A DNA stretch of 64,000 bases, taken from Istiophorus platypterus (taxonomy: Eukaryota; Chordata; Actinopteri; Istiophoriformes; Istiophoridae). The notes beneath the pieces are model-generated. The model did not search any database and was not told where the DNA came from. It worked only from the letters and a program-made list of their open reading frames with translations. Where the stretch lies: positions 1,828,501 through 1,892,500 of the forward strand of contig CM029120.1 in NCBI GenBank assembly GCA_016859345.1. The letters are read 5' to 3'. This document shows, in pieces, positions 37,958 to 51,510 of the stretch. The position numbers and the translations under genes are program-made. The stretch's first letter is position 1; the number at the start of each line of letters is the position of its first letter.

Positions 37958-39193
37958 ACGCACTCTCTCTCTCTCTGTTCATTCTGATTCATTATTTCTT
38001 CAGACAATGAAAAAAAAATCATCACACGAAACATCCAGACAATGATGACAAGACAAAGAATCCAAGTAGAATAACAAGAATGAAGAATGTACACACACAT
38101 ATACAAGTTATTTACAAACTGACAACGAGACAGATCTGTGCATGCACACACTCACACTTTTATACAATCACACACACCCGGATACAAACACACATTATCT
38201 CTCTCTCTCACACACACACACAAAGGCAGCATCAGACTCTGGTGGTAATTACGGCCTACAGTGGTCCTTGTTGCCTTTTATTTAAGAACAAGATGGAGAA
38301 TCTTTGATCAGAAACAGAGAGAGAGAGCGAGAGAGGGCGAGTGTGTGTGTGTGTGTGTGCACGCCTTGATGTATGAATACAAATGAGTGAAATGATATCG
38401 AAATGTGGTTTTGATTGTGTGGCTTTGAGAGCAGAGGGGGGGGGATGTAATTAAGTCACCAGGAGGACAGTCTGTGTGTGTGTGTCTGAAAAAGAGAGTC
38501 CGTCTGCTCATGAGTGTTTGTGTTTTCGCTGTTTATTCTTTGTCCTTGCATAGATGCATTCATTTGTATTCATATGCCAGTCCATATGTCCACGGTAGTT
38601 TAGGTGTACATATATATATGTGCGTGCGTGCGTGCGTGCGTGCATGCGCGCATGTCTCCTCAGAGCTGAATTCCTTCACCATTCCTCCTTAATGAAAAAT
38701 AAATAGTGTCCACTGTTTCAGAGCACCCTCTCAATCAGCTGCAATCATGCTCTTATTTTGAAATAAAAAACCTGGGCCATCTCCCTCCTCTCTGTCCCGA
38801 TTTGCATAATTTTTCTCTCCCAAGAAATCGGCCCCCAAAAACAGTGTAAAAGGAGCAGATGTGAAAACTGGTGGAAGTTGAGTCGCCCGCCGAGGACGAC
38901 GGTGGACGCGTTCGACAGTTAGCGTCATGTTAGATCTATGAAAACATCCTCAAGGCAGGAAACCCAGCCAGGAAAGTTAAAAAGTTACGTCCCGGCTCCA
39001 TATTACCCAGCAACCCTAGACACCATATGCTAAAGACTAGTTGTCACAGTTTAGCTTGTTAAAAATAAAGAGGGTTTATTTACTGTTTTTTATTTTGCAA
39101 AGTTAAATAACGACTTGAGAGGGAAACGTAACCAAGGGTATAGACATAAACCAAAAACACTCGTGCAAATGTGTCGGATGAGGGGAAATGCTG

Positions 39194-39241
<48 letters not shown>

Positions 39242-39925
39242 AACGGGAGGGCTGCGTTTGTGCCGGTTCGTGGGGTGTGTGAAAAGTTTTGTTACGTGCC
39301 GTTAACATTTGTAGAAGTTTGTGGATGTCACGGCTGTAAACACCCAATGCTGATAAGGTAAAATAACAGGAAAACGACTTGGTTTTTGGGTTTTAAATCA
39401 ATACATTTTAAGGTTATCATTACTGTTCTTTTACAGGAAGTGAACACTAAATGTTTTTGTATATTCATTTTAATTTCCTATTTATTTTCAAAGACTTCCC
39501 TTGACCTCCTGCACCAGCACCCACAGTCTATCACAGTCACAGAGTTTCTGCTGCTTGTGTTTCTCACTGTCTGCTGTTGAACAATAACGTCCATTAAACA
39601 GCTGACTCTGAAGATCGGGCTTTGTTTTTTGTGTTTTTCCCAGTCTGCTTCGTTTCTTGTTTTCTCGTCTGAAAACACCACTGATTTTCTCAGGTTAGCA
39701 TATAGTCAGGTGTTAGCTAGCGCGACCCCTGACCTCCACGCCTGTTATCACTCATCCATCTACCTTCCATTTCAACTTTTTTTCAACCACGTCATTTTTT
39801 TTCTGAAGACTTTAACTATTATTCTTCCCCTGAACTCGTCCATATCATGTTCGTGATGCTACTGTTGCAACAGCTGAGGCTTATTTTCCTTCTCCAGTGG
39901 TGGAACCACATGCCTGAACATCCGC

Positions 39926-39929
<4 letters not shown>

Positions 39930-40015
<86 letters not shown>
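39930..40015 (+). repeat. (AC)n microsatellite, 43 units
   Basis: Uninterrupted for 86 bp. Confidence 0.95.
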
Positions 40016-40019
<4 letters not shown>

Positions 40020-40489
40020 TACACACGCACAAAAAATACAACTTTCCCTGCTGCGTTTACCCACAAAAAGAGAAGCTGGGGGGGGGGTTACCAAAACTTT
40101 TTTTTCTTTTTAATTTTTTTCCCTCCACCACCAGCTCGTCAAAGTGCTGAGCTGAAGGAAGCAAACTCATTTCTTTCCTCTCCAGGCATTTGCTCGTTAA
40201 CTGACTGTTCCACTGCTGCCGCCGCTACGTCGTCGTCTCCACCGTCGCCACCGCCACTATCCCGCAACTTTCATCAAACTCAAACACTTCTCCTAATAAT
40301 CACTGCTGCCGTATCCATGTTTAACAAGGTAATATTACATTGAAAACCATCTGTAGCTTTCAGGAAAAAAAAAAAGAAAAAAAAGAAAAAGAAAAAGAAA
40401 AACACCCACTTTACATATTCACTTTTAACCATCCACGTAATTAAATATTTGAAAAATATCAGGAATGGAAAATTAAAACAGAAAAAGCT

Positions 40490-40960
40490 CTGCCGCCACC
40501 GCTATCAATTTATTCCCTCTCTCAGAGTGCATTAGAAACGTCAGATTGCCGTCGGCAAAGACACAGAAAGAGCTTGGTGGGTTTTTTTTAAACTCACTTT
40601 ATAAATTACATTTTGGAGTGCTTTGGCATGCTAATACCTGCCGCCACGGAGAGCAGACAGCGTTAATTATTTCTTATTGGGATCGGCGGCAATTATTTGC
40701 ATATTTCATTTAGCCGTTATAGATGTTGCAGGTGGGAGGGAGGATGGGGGCGCGGGCGCATGAGACAGTTTTCACTTTGTGTCTCGACCAACTTTTGGAA
40801 GGAGGGAAAAAAAAAGAGAGAGAGAAAAAAAAGGTGGATCCACTGACCGTATGTGTTTGGAGGAGCATTAATTTAGGCTGATTTCAGTCATTTCCATGAG
40901 CCGCGGCAGATTATCAGCGATAATTAACGACATTAGCTTTCAGTATCAAGCGGGCTCTGA
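40490..40960. promoter_or_regulatory. Candidate conserved block (possibly two)
   Basis: Unique sequence free of simple repeats except 40796-40830, with GCATGCTAATACCTGC, AGCGTTAATTATTTCTTATT and GGCGGCAATTATTTGCATAT. The last contains an octamer-like ATTTGCAT (POU-type) site. 40855-40960 adds TTAATTTAGGCTGATTTC and CGATAATTAACGACATTAGC. Confidence 0.35.
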
Positions 40961-41474
40961 TCCAAAAAGGTCAGAAAAACAGTTTTAAGAACCTCAGCGT
41001 TTCGACTTTGTTTGGCTAAAACATCAATTATGACATTATTTGTACTCAATTGGCTTCATGAGCGGCTCAGTGCAGGGACAAACAGCAGCGGAAAAGTCAA
41101 ACTTTTTAAGAGCTTAATGGGGAAACTGATGCATCTGAGAGGAGACACAAAAGCTGGGACGGACTCAGCATCGGTGAAAAAAAACAGTAGGGAGAGACTT
41201 TTTTTTTTTAATTCTGAGAGGTTGGTTTCATCGTTCTGACTGATAAATCAGACTTAAAGCAGCAGAGCATCACGACAAAGTCAAAGTCAACAAAAGTTTT
41301 AGCAAGAAACACAATGGTGTGTTAAAAACAGTGGAAAACTAGAGTCTCCTGTTGATACATCAAATCAAAACCTTCAGTTCATCCTCGTCTTTAATAAACT
41401 ATTAAAACAAGGTTGATTCCAGTGTTATTTTTTTAAATATTTGTCCTCCACTGCTAGTTTAATTTAATCCTAAT

Positions 41475-41936
41475 AAAGCAGGATTCATGCTTCTGTGTTG
41501 AACCTACGCTGTTATAAAAATGTATATTCTTCGCTGGCATCACCCTGCAGTGACACCAACAAACCACTAGTTGGCAGCGGCGTTGTTCTCCAATGCCACC
41601 GTGTTGAGTTTCTTTGCCGCCGTTTTCCACCAGTTTGTCGGCGTCACTTTGAAATGATGACGACTGAATCTGAGCAGATCTCAATGGAATCTGAGCTGAT
41701 AATTTTAGTTTTCCCTGAATTCACTGCGACGCAAAAGCAAAAGAAGGCGTCGGAGGAGAAGGTCGGAGGAGACAGTCTGTACGGCGGCAGCGAAGGAGGA
41801 GAAGCTGGAAACGCGACACTACTGAGCCGACCAATCACAGCTCTTGGTGTCTTCATCCCTGCGATGCGGAGTTACATTTTTTTTGTGGGGGGTGAACGTA
41901 AGACTATGGCAAAGGTTTAACGCAGAATTAGCCTTA
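41475..41936 (+). mobile_element. Small inverted-terminal-repeat element, copy 4 (longest)
   Basis: About 460 bp, with left terminus GGATTCATGCTTCTGTGTTG, shared core ACCACTAGTTGGCAGC and TTTTCCACCAGTTTGTCGGC, and right terminus CGCAGAATTAGCCTTAA. It includes the GAGCCGACCAATCACAGCTC segment also found, reversed, in copy 2. No transposase is visible; the open frame across it is not conserved between copies. Confidence 0.75.
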
Positions 41937-44827
41937 AGATGTGACACTTTGGTAAAATTCTAAAATGTAACATTTCTAAACATTTTAGTTTAAAAACTCT
42001 AGAGAGATTATACAGATGGTTTTGAATGTGTGTATATGTTCTTCAACCTCTGACTAGGATTAAGATGTGATTTGCAGATGTCATATCTGTAATATCTTCA
42101 TCAGTAAACATATATATGTAATTTGCATTTCAAGCTCTGGTGTATGATTATAGATGTAGACTGGACAATGTGGAGACAAACTACATATAAAATAATTAGC
42201 TGGAGTTGTGACATCAACTTAGATTATTCTTATCAAAATTTCTGATGACAGTTTTGTATGAAGACCATCTTCCCCTAATCTAATTCTCATACTGTATCTT
42301 TCATTTTTGTAAAATATGGACTGAAGTGTTTGAAATAAACATGACTGTCAGAAGCATAAAAAACTGAACATGTATTTTATGGATTTTCGTTCATTTAGTT
42401 TCATTTAAGGCAACATGCGTGAATATAACATGGATATTTTGTTTAGTTTTTTTGTGAGAATAACTTATTTTTGTTCATTTATCTCAGATTCAGACTCTTA
42501 ATATTTGAAACCTAAAATAAAAAGCTGAATTCAATTTCTGAGTTGAATGTGTTAAATATCTCCACACCTTATGCATAAAGGACCCTGCTGAAACTTTCAT
42601 CTTTCGATTTTTTATTTCAAATAAGTAGCCCACAGTGTTGTCGATGTTGAAACCAATCGCTGCGCGGCGACTGCCTGCGACACAAGGGCCCTCCGGCGCC
42701 GAGTTTTATCGCTTTCACGTGACCCTGAAAATGCAGCTCCGCGGATCTCAAAAAAAAAAAAACAAAAAAAAAAACCAGGGATTAACGCCGACACTGAGAG
42801 CACAAACTATCTTGATAAAGTGTCGCTGTGCGGTTCGACAAACTCCCCCGAAAAACTTCCCCAACTTTAATCTTAATTTATGTAAAGTGCTGTGTGGTGG
42901 AGCTCCGCGAGCGGGACGAGCCGTCTGATTGGCTCCATCGAGTATCAGGCAGGAGTCCAACACTCGGTGATTTGATTTAAAGAAGTCGTAATAACCTGGG
43001 GTCAATATTTAAATCACTCTGAGGGGGGAGAGGAGACGCTCTGCGTGCTCGGGATGCTGCAGAGTCGACCGGCCCCGGATCGCTATCGCCCTCGCTCCTC
43101 TTTCCCCCTCCGCTCCCCGTGCTCATCCGCTCTTTTTTTCACATTTTTTCCACTCATTTTTAATCTTTCCTCCTTTCTGTGTCTCCCGCCTGCCTTCCTT
43201 TCTCTGAGTATTCAGTGTTTCTACTCAGTCCAGATGATTTGATATTGGAAATGATTTTAAAATCAAAATGGAGTCTGATGCCACTAAAAGGCATATCCCA
43301 ATTTTTTAAGCATTTATGAAAAATTTTTGGCCAATCGAAGGTTTTAACTGATAATTAAAAGCAAGGACTTTTATCTTTATATCATTGGGGTTCTCAGAAC
43401 TTTTGAGAGACATTTTTTCTGAATGATTAAAGTTAATCATTGGTTGAAATCCTCCTGACATCCACGTAACAAAGAATCAACAATCTAAGACATTAACAAC
43501 CAGATTTTCAGAGTCTGAGTCTGAAATTTCTCTGAAATACTGAAAGAAGGTGAAATGTCGGGGGGGGGGGATTCCTGCTCTCGTCACCTGTACCCACCCT
43601 GCTCCATGCTTCCCCCTACCTCCCTCTCTCGTCCCCTCCCCCCTCCGCTCCTCTCCTCTCCCCCCTCCTTCCCTCTATCCTCGTCTGTGTGGTCTGTAGT
43701 CGTTGAAATAGAGGCCTGAGGCCAACAAGCTGTCTCCACCAGCTACACTGATAAGGCACGCACGCACACACACACACACACACACCCACACACACACACG
43801 CACACACACGCGTTAAACATTATTTAATTCGACTCCGACTCGGAGAAGTGCCACCCAGGAGGTCACTTATCACTTCTACCTTAAAAATGTTTCTCTCTCT
43901 CTCGCTCACACACATACAAACACACACACCAGCACACAAACTTCTAAACACACGAACAAAAAAAAAACAAAACACACCTGCTCTGTGCGTGTCAGAAATG
44001 TTGATGTATGCCTCTGTAAGTGTGTGTGTATGTGTGACAATACGTGCACCTGTGTGTGTGCGTGCGCTCGGGGCTGTTTGGTTCAGCTCTCTAACAGGAT
44101 TTGTGTGTCCCCCGTGTCCAAAGGAACACGGTCTCTCTACTGTCACCTCTTCCACCTCTCTTCCTCCGTCAGGGGAGAACCGCACCGTACGTTGAAAATA
44201 ATGCATATGAAATTTACATCAAAACTTGCTTGATACCGGGTACTGAATGTTTCCTAGCGTAGCTCAACAGAAGTAAATAAATAAGAAATATTTTAGAAAT
44301 ACTAAGGCCCAAGTCACAGAAATATTTCAATTATTTTATTTGTTCCTCAAACTGATTATTTCAACGCACACTGTTCTTGTCGGGGAAGAGTTAACACTTT
44401 ATTTTTTGTTGTTTTATTTCATTACTCTAGATCAAATTTAACAGACTTTCATTTCAAATTGATAACCATTTATTTTTCCTGAGAAACTTGATTTAAAACC
44501 TCAACAATTTCCCCATCCTCTACATCATTTGTTCTTCTTGTCAAATTTCCTTCACGTTCATAATATAACATCTGCCGAACATGATGACACTTTTATAACA
44601 TTTGAGCGATGATGAAACTCCAAAGAAAGATTCAGATTCAGTGGCTGTCACTGAACACCTTTCCATTGTGTGTGTGTGTGTGTGTGTGTGTGTTACCAGA
44701 CCAGTCCAATCCCCCATAATGTGACAGACAAATCCCACTAAGCTGTTAAATATTACACTGCTTTCCACCTCTCTCACACTCCCTCTCTTTCATTCTTCAC
44801 TTGCCCTGCCAAAACACACACACGTAA

Positions 44828-44873
<46 letters not shown>

Positions 44874-45224
44874 TCAAGTTTTACCTTCATCTTCAGTATG
44901 CAACAAAACACTACAGATGTCACTTGAAAATCTTCCCACATGCACAACAAATCTTTAAAATGCAGCAACACACTGCAGAAGTGGCATAGCACAATATTCT
45001 CATACCACACATACACACACACACACAGATAAACCCTTTTGTGTCTGAACACATCCAGCGATGTGTGAGTGTGTGAGTGTGTGTGTGTGTGTCCTAATCC
45101 CCGGTGTTGGCCGTCTTGTCAGAGCGTTATATTTGCTGGTATCAGTGTATCTTCTCCTCGCTGCCTAATCCCACCACCCCGGCTCTGATATTTCCTGACA
45201 TTTACATGAATCGCGACTCTACAG

Positions 45225-46120
45225 ACGAACGGACAGAGAGAAAGAGAGGGAGGGAGGGAGGAAGGGAGGGTTGGGGGGAGTTGGAGAGATGGCGAGAGAC
45301 ACGGAGGATGAATGAAGAGATGGCAGCAGTGCAGGGAAAGGTACAAGGTGAGAAAAGACGACTGTGTGAATGTAAAGATCTATGGGGGTTTAAACTGAGG
45401 GGAAAGTGCAGAGGAGCGACGGATACCAGGATTGAAGGGAGGGAGGATGGATGGATGGATGGATGGATGGATGGATGGATGGATGGATGAGGGGAGCAGG
45501 AAAGGAACATATAGGGGAAGAGAGGAATAAAATGAGAGGGAAATTGAAAAACAGAGGGATGAGAGGAGGAGACGAGAAACAGACAGATGACATGTAAAAG
45601 AAAAGCGGGATGAGGGGGGAAAGGATGGATCGGTAGGATGTGGGAAGGGATGAAACAAGCAAGGAAGGAAGAGATGGATGGCAGACAGGTGTGGAGAGGG
45701 AGAGCGAGAGCAAAGATCGATGGATGAAAGAGTGGAAAGACGGAGATGGGAAATGTGCTAAAGTTGGAAGAATAAAGGAGAAGGGAAGGTGTGGATGGAG
45801 GGAAAATGAAGAGACAGCTAGATAGATACATAGATACATAGATAGATAGACAGATGGATGGAATGAGACATGGATGAATGACATACAACAGGAGAAAGAA
45901 AAAAGACGAAGATGCAAAAGGAGTAGAAGATGAACAGATGAGAAATGGAAGGTAGAAGGAAAAAAAGATGGGGGAATATATGAGAAAGCCATTAAAAATG
46001 GGATGTGTTGAGAGAGTTGGGATAGATGGACAAAATTAAAAAAAAGAAAGGGATTAGCAGTGGAGGAGAAGAGGATGGTAGGGGGATGAGGGATAGATGG
46101 AGGAAGGAGGGATGGATGGA
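45225..46120 (+). repeat. Polypurine tract with GGAT and GATA microsatellites
   Basis: About 900 bp purine-rich. 45445-45489 is an almost pure (GGAT)n of 11 units, 45818-45863 holds GATA/GATACATA units. Long reverse-strand frames rich in His-Pro-Ser-Ile are translations of the GGAT repeat. Confidence 0.85.
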
Positions 46121-47379
46121 TGGAGGTTATGTACATAGACGGATGCAAGAAGGGAGGGCTGATGGATAATTCTGTCTTTCCGCCGCATCTTTTAACATCT
46201 TTAATTTATCTTTTCCATTTTTCCACCTTTCACTGGGAGACGGCAAAGGGGAAGAAGACGAAAGTCAGAGGAAGGACGGATGAATATGATGGGACGGGGG
46301 GGGGGGTCTGAGGCCTTGTCAGCGACATATGTTAACATCAATAACAACAAGCTCTTATGAGCACCAGGAGACAGACACACACACACGCACACACACGAAA
46401 TATAACTCTTCAGAGGCTCGTTAAGGCCCGGCCCAAATTAATGACTTTACACCACACCTGTTGTTGCCACAGCAACCACGTCAGCGATGGTTTATTGCCG
46501 GCAAAGAGATTCAGGATGTTCGGAAGAAAGATCGAACCTAATCCGAAATGAACCAAAGGTCAAAGCTCAGCTTGAAGTTCAGGCTGACGAAACAGCTATA
46601 ACATAAGGTTCACTTAACAGCTCTTAAAACTGATGACGACTCAGAGATGCAGGTGAAAGCTCCAGAAAAAGCTGAGCCGACCTTTAGTTGGAGAGTGTGG
46701 AACCACTGTTTCCAAACTAATGAACTTTGGTGTCAGAAATTTTTTGCTATTTGAGAGAACCAATGATAATGAAGGTATTTCAGAACCAACATCTAAACTG
46801 AGTTTTTCAGGATTTTTTTTCTTTTCCTACAAAATTTTAGCTTTGTTCAGCCAGCATGCTAATAATAATATATACAATAATAATAATAATAATAACAACA
46901 AGAAAAGACATTAACGATTTAACTAGTTAAAAAGGTATTAGTTCCTGTACATATGATAAAAAAAGAAAAGTTAGCCTACACTAACTACAGACAGTTTGTT
47001 GAAATCTGTGTCCATTCAAAACCATATGTGCTAAAGAAACATAAAATGAGTCCATCATAAAGTGGCACCGGAGGTGACACAGAGTTGGTTTCTTCAAATA
47101 TACATTGGCAGGAACAGATTTAAAACCCGCTAAGAGGAGACAGACGTACATGTGATTGAGTGTAATAATGTAATGTACAATTATTCAGTTGTTTAACATG
47201 ATTTTCAAATGCCTCCATCTTTTAATCTCGCAGTGTTACTCATGTATTTCATCCTTAAAATCATGTTGTGCTTCATTTTTCATTGAAGCTGCCGACTTGT
47301 GAATGTGCTCCTGACTCTGTTTAACACTGTTGCCATCTACTGTTAAGACAAATGTTATATATGAGGTTAAGTAATATCA

Positions 47380-47710
47380 TCGGCGCCATCATCATTAATC
47401 GCAGACGATGATGTGTTGAGACGAATGTGTCCAAACGTGGCGGGGGCAATGGCGGCGGCGGCAGCGGGGGGCTGCGGAGCTGCAGTCACATTCGGTAAAC
47501 TGCATGCTAACTATCTCGGAGCTGGCTGTGAAATATGTCATTTGCCTCTGCTCTTAATTGCACTAAAAATGAAGATTAAGAGGATGAATTATTGATACAA
47601 GTTGGTATTTAATCTTTTGTAATGAATAGTGGATCCTCCGGTTATAAATATTGTACGAGGCTTCATAATTTGATAAATTTATTCCAATTTGCCCTTTATT
47701 TTGCCCTTTA
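47380..47710. promoter_or_regulatory. Candidate conserved block
   Basis: Unique sequence with CATCATCATTAATCGCAGAC, GCATGCTAACTATCTCGGAG and GTCATTTGCCTCTGCTCTTA, and a short GCG/GGC-rich interruption near 47440-47480. Lies 270 bp from the open block at 47979-48071; the two may form one regulatory cluster. Confidence 0.3.
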
Positions 47711-47978
47711 GTCAAGGTTACGTTCATTTAAACATACAGACGCACACATCCAAGCACACACACACACACATATGTAGATGCTAATAGATGTTCACAATCC
47801 TGCACTGAAAACACACACACACCCCCAATGTGTTCACCTGCCTCTCTGCCTTGGTCATTCTTGGGTTTTTTTTGTTGTTGTTTTTTTTACCAAGGTCCAT
47901 GAACACACACATAAACATGATGCCCTTGGTTGACCTTGAAGCCCCCCCCCCCACACACACACACATACCACTCCCTAC

Positions 47979-48071
47979 CTTGGTGTCCATGGCAGTAATT
48001 AGTCCATGCATCTGATTGTCATTAAGGAGCACTAGCAGATAATGAACACACTCTAAAGCCACGTTCAGGGA
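47979..48071 (-). other. 93-nt open, protein-like block: cassette exon or conserved element
   Basis: Minus-strand block of 31 codons with no stop, beginning SLNVALECVHYLLVLL and ending HGLITAMDTK. It is followed by a near-consensus donor AAG/gtaggg and preceded by an AG. Its length is divisible by three and it would sit in phase 0/0 between akap6 exons B and C. Against an exon: the bases before the AG are a run of nine A with no pyrimidine tract, a stop lies 15 nt upstream, and I recall no such peptide in human AKAP6. The same bases contain TAAT/ATTA-type motifs on both strands and could simply be a conserved non-coding element. Confidence 0.3.
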
Positions 48072-48464
48072 CTTTTTTTTTCTTAACTACACAAGTTACT
48101 GTTTATTTCCTCAATAACAGCATCAGGCTGTGTGATGGCTCTGACCGCTGCTTCATACTCAAATACATTGAGTTATCCTGTGGTTTAAAAAGCTGTACGT
48201 TGAAAATGGTCACAGTTGAGACCCCAGAACCAGTTATGTTTGTGTTAAATCCCTGGACAGAACACTGCAGTTTAATACAAAAGTCACACCTTGTTTCTGT
48301 TTTATTATGAGGTGGGAAAGGTTGATATGTGACCTGTAAATATGCAGGGGAAAAAAAACAAAACACTACACATTATGCGAAGATAAGACCAGAGCTTCAG
48401 ACTTGTCATTTTGACAGTCAATATTAAAAACATCAACAACACAGGGGACACAGCTTCAACTCTT

Positions 48465-49430
48465 AAGATTTGACTTGTCTCAAAAACAATGGCACCTGAT
48501 TTGGAAACAGGACAAGACGAGACAGAATAATACAGCTGGGACCGCTGACTTTGGCCCGTAACCTGAGACTTGGCTGGGACCTGTCTCAAATAACTTGAAT
48601 CAGCACTTTTGTCAAATGACTTGAGACTCAACTCACACTTGTTTTGAACAAACTACGTCTTGAATTCATTTTGTCTCAAAAGACTTTTGGATGAACTTCA
48701 GTTTCCCTTAAATAAGTTGAGTCTTGACTTGGACTCGACTTGAATTCTGAATTCGGTTCTTGAATGGCCTGATTTCAGTGTGTCTCAGATAAATTGAATC
48801 ACAACTTAACTTAAGACCTGAACTGTCTCGAACTCGAGACCTAACTTCTGTTGGTGCTGAACAACTTCAAACTTTGCTTGGACTTGTGTCAAAGAACTTG
48901 AATCCTGACCTGAGATTTTCTCAAAAGACTTGAGAGTTGTCTCAGATTTGTCTTAAAAAACTTGATTCCTGACCTGGACTTGATTTATTTAAATTGAATC
49001 ATGACTTGAGATTTTCTCAAGAGTTGAGACTCAACTCAGACTTTCTTGTATAAATCCTGAGTTCATCTGGTCTCAAATGACGTGGCTAAACTTAAGTTTG
49101 TCCTGACTTGGGCTTGTCTCAAATTCCCTGAATCCTGAATTACGGCCTAGACTGATTTGAGAATCAGTCTCGGATAAACTAAATCATGACTCAAAGATAT
49201 TGAGACCTGACCTGGATCTGTCTAGAATAACTAGAAACTTGCAACTCGAAACCTCAGACTTTTATTGGACTTGTGTCAAAAAACTTGAGCCCTGACTTAA
49301 GTCTTGACTTGAACTGATCCTAAATGAAATAATATTAGACTCTGACTCGTCTAAGATAACTTGCACCCTCACTTGGGCTCGCAGAAAAATCTGAGACTCG
49401 GAACTAAACTTGACCAAAAAGACTAAGTTC
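48465..49430 (+). repeat. Degenerate tandem repeat of about 30 bp, 1 kb long
   Basis: Built from variants of GACTTGTCTCAAA, AACTTGAATCCTGAC and CTTGAGAC that recur every 25-40 bp (for example near 48472, 48582, 48890, 48940 and 49265). Units are diverged and their length varies. Many units contain short inverted matches such as TTGAGACTCAA. Confidence 0.8.
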
Positions 49431-49721
49431 TTTCAGCTTTTAGCTGCTGCTGAAGAAGAATCTTTGCTCTTAGTTCGGCCTCAGTGTTCAGACATGAACT
49501 GAATAATTCAAAATATTACACAAGTATATGAAACATGTGATGTTGACACCGTTTGTGTGTGTGTGTGTTTGTGTGTGTCTGTGTGTGTTGCCGTGAAGCA
49601 GTGAGCAAGTTCACACCTCAGTTTGTTGTTTGGATGTTTTACGGATCAAAGCTTTAAGTGCAGAGGGAGATTCGCACAGATAATGAATGGACTGTTAATG
49701 TGCTGCGGCCGAGCAGCTAAT

Positions 49722-49764
<43 letters not shown>

Positions 49765-49969
49765 CTTTCACAAAAACACCTATCCACACAAATACAAAAA
49801 TACACTCTCACTATAAGACCTGAACGTGCGCACATGCGCGCACATACACACACAAACAAAGGTGGTAGTTGGCTAATGGCCGTCATTGTTGACTGATCAC
49901 AGCGATCAGGCTGCTGCAGCACTAATTGCAACTAAACAATCTGAAAACAACCAGAGTCAGGTCTGCTGG

Positions 49970-50460
49970 AGGAGGTGGCAGAGCAGGGGGATGTGGAGGA
50001 GGAGGAGGAGGAATTGGAGGAAAGAAAGGGGAGGACAAGCAACAGGGTAGAGCAGCAGGGGAAAAGAAAACAAATTCAAGTTGACAGAATGAGATGGAGG
50101 TAAGGAAAATGGGCAGGGAATGGTTTTGAGTAAATAGAGGGAAAAGGAAGTTGGATAGGAGGGAAAGGATGAAAGGAAGGATCCAAACAAGTAAGGACAG
50201 ATGCAAGGAAGGAGGAGGTTAAAGAGGAGCTTAATAAATGAAGGATGGGGGGGAACAATAATGACAGGATAACGACGGTCAGCTAGAAAACTGGAAGGAA
50301 AGAAATAAAGGCTTAGGGAAAGGACCGAAGAAGGAACAAGAGAACGTGCACCTGAAGAAAAAAGTGATGAAGGGCAGAAAGGAAAGGACCGAGCGACAGA
50401 AGTTAAACCACAGAGAGACTAGAGAAGGGAGGAAATGGAGGGAGGAAAGAAATGGATCAC
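49970..50460 (+). repeat. Polypurine tract
   Basis: GGAGGA, GGAAAG and AGGAAGG blocks on the plus strand for about 490 bp. Confidence 0.75.
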
Positions 50461-51186
50461 GGAAGCCCGAGGGGCCAAGATCTGGGCCCGCAACGAAATC
50501 GGGCCCCGTCAAAGTTATATTCAGTCTCACTGGATCCAAGTAGGATCCTGTTCCGTTGTCTCTGGTCAGTGTGACTCCATCAGGTCTACTCGTGATGTTC
50601 GCCGTGATCATCATCTCTTTAAATGACACAGGGAGTGCGACGGGTCTGAACGTCACCGGGTGAGACTGACCTCAGGTCCCTCATGTATCCGGTCCCGTTT
50701 GTAGGAAACCAGTTTGTTTTACCTCGTGTTTGTTCCCACAGGGTTTTTCTCATCATTTTGGGTCAGTTCCAAAATTTTAGACCCATGAGAACCAAGTGTT
50801 GAGGGAGGACATGGATCATTTCACCATAAAATCCCTTAAAAAAGACTATGAGATGTCACAGATTTGACAAAATCTTGATGTTTGTTGCATTTTTGGTACT
50901 CCTGCGCCTTTTTGTTTTTTTTTCCCATATTTGTGAGTTTTAGATGTAAACGTTCCAGAAATTAATGTTTTTTTTTCTGAGAAAATGCTGTTTATGTATT
51001 TAAAACTTTTCCATTAAATACATATATATATATATATATATATATAAAACTGAAAAAATGAAAAAGCAACAAAGGAAAAGAAGCAGAAGATTGCCAAAGA
51101 AATCTGTCTTTTCTCAAAGTGCATAAAAGGAAAAGGACGTAAGGCCAAAGATGACTCATGGAAAAATCTTTAAACTCATACAAAAT

Positions 51187-51187
<1 letters not shown>

Positions 51188-51249
<62 letters not shown>

Positions 51250-51259
51250 CACACACACA
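51188..51259 (+). repeat. (AC)n microsatellite
   Basis: 36 units with one AA interruption; a (TA)n of about 13 units lies just before it at 51020-51046. Confidence 0.95.
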
Positions 51260-51468
51260 GCAGTTAGACAGAGAGAGACACAAAGGGAGATTACATCTTA
51301 TTAACCAAGTCCAGCCAATTAACCAGCAGCCAATAAGAAATGAAAGACCAATCAGGATGTTAATGGACAGCCGCTAAAAACAATACAGAGGAATTTACAA
51401 GGAGCCATGGGTACGAGTGCGTGATTGATTAGACTGTGAGCGTGTGTGTGTGTGTGTGTGTGTCTGTC

Positions 51469-51510
<42 letters not shown>

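Noticed and set aside
45202..46148. 228- and 252-residue frames rich in Ser, Pro, His and Ile on the minus strand
   Set aside because: They follow the purine-rich tract and (GGAT)n; the repetitive His-Pro-Ser-Ile unit is the tetranucleotide read in frame.
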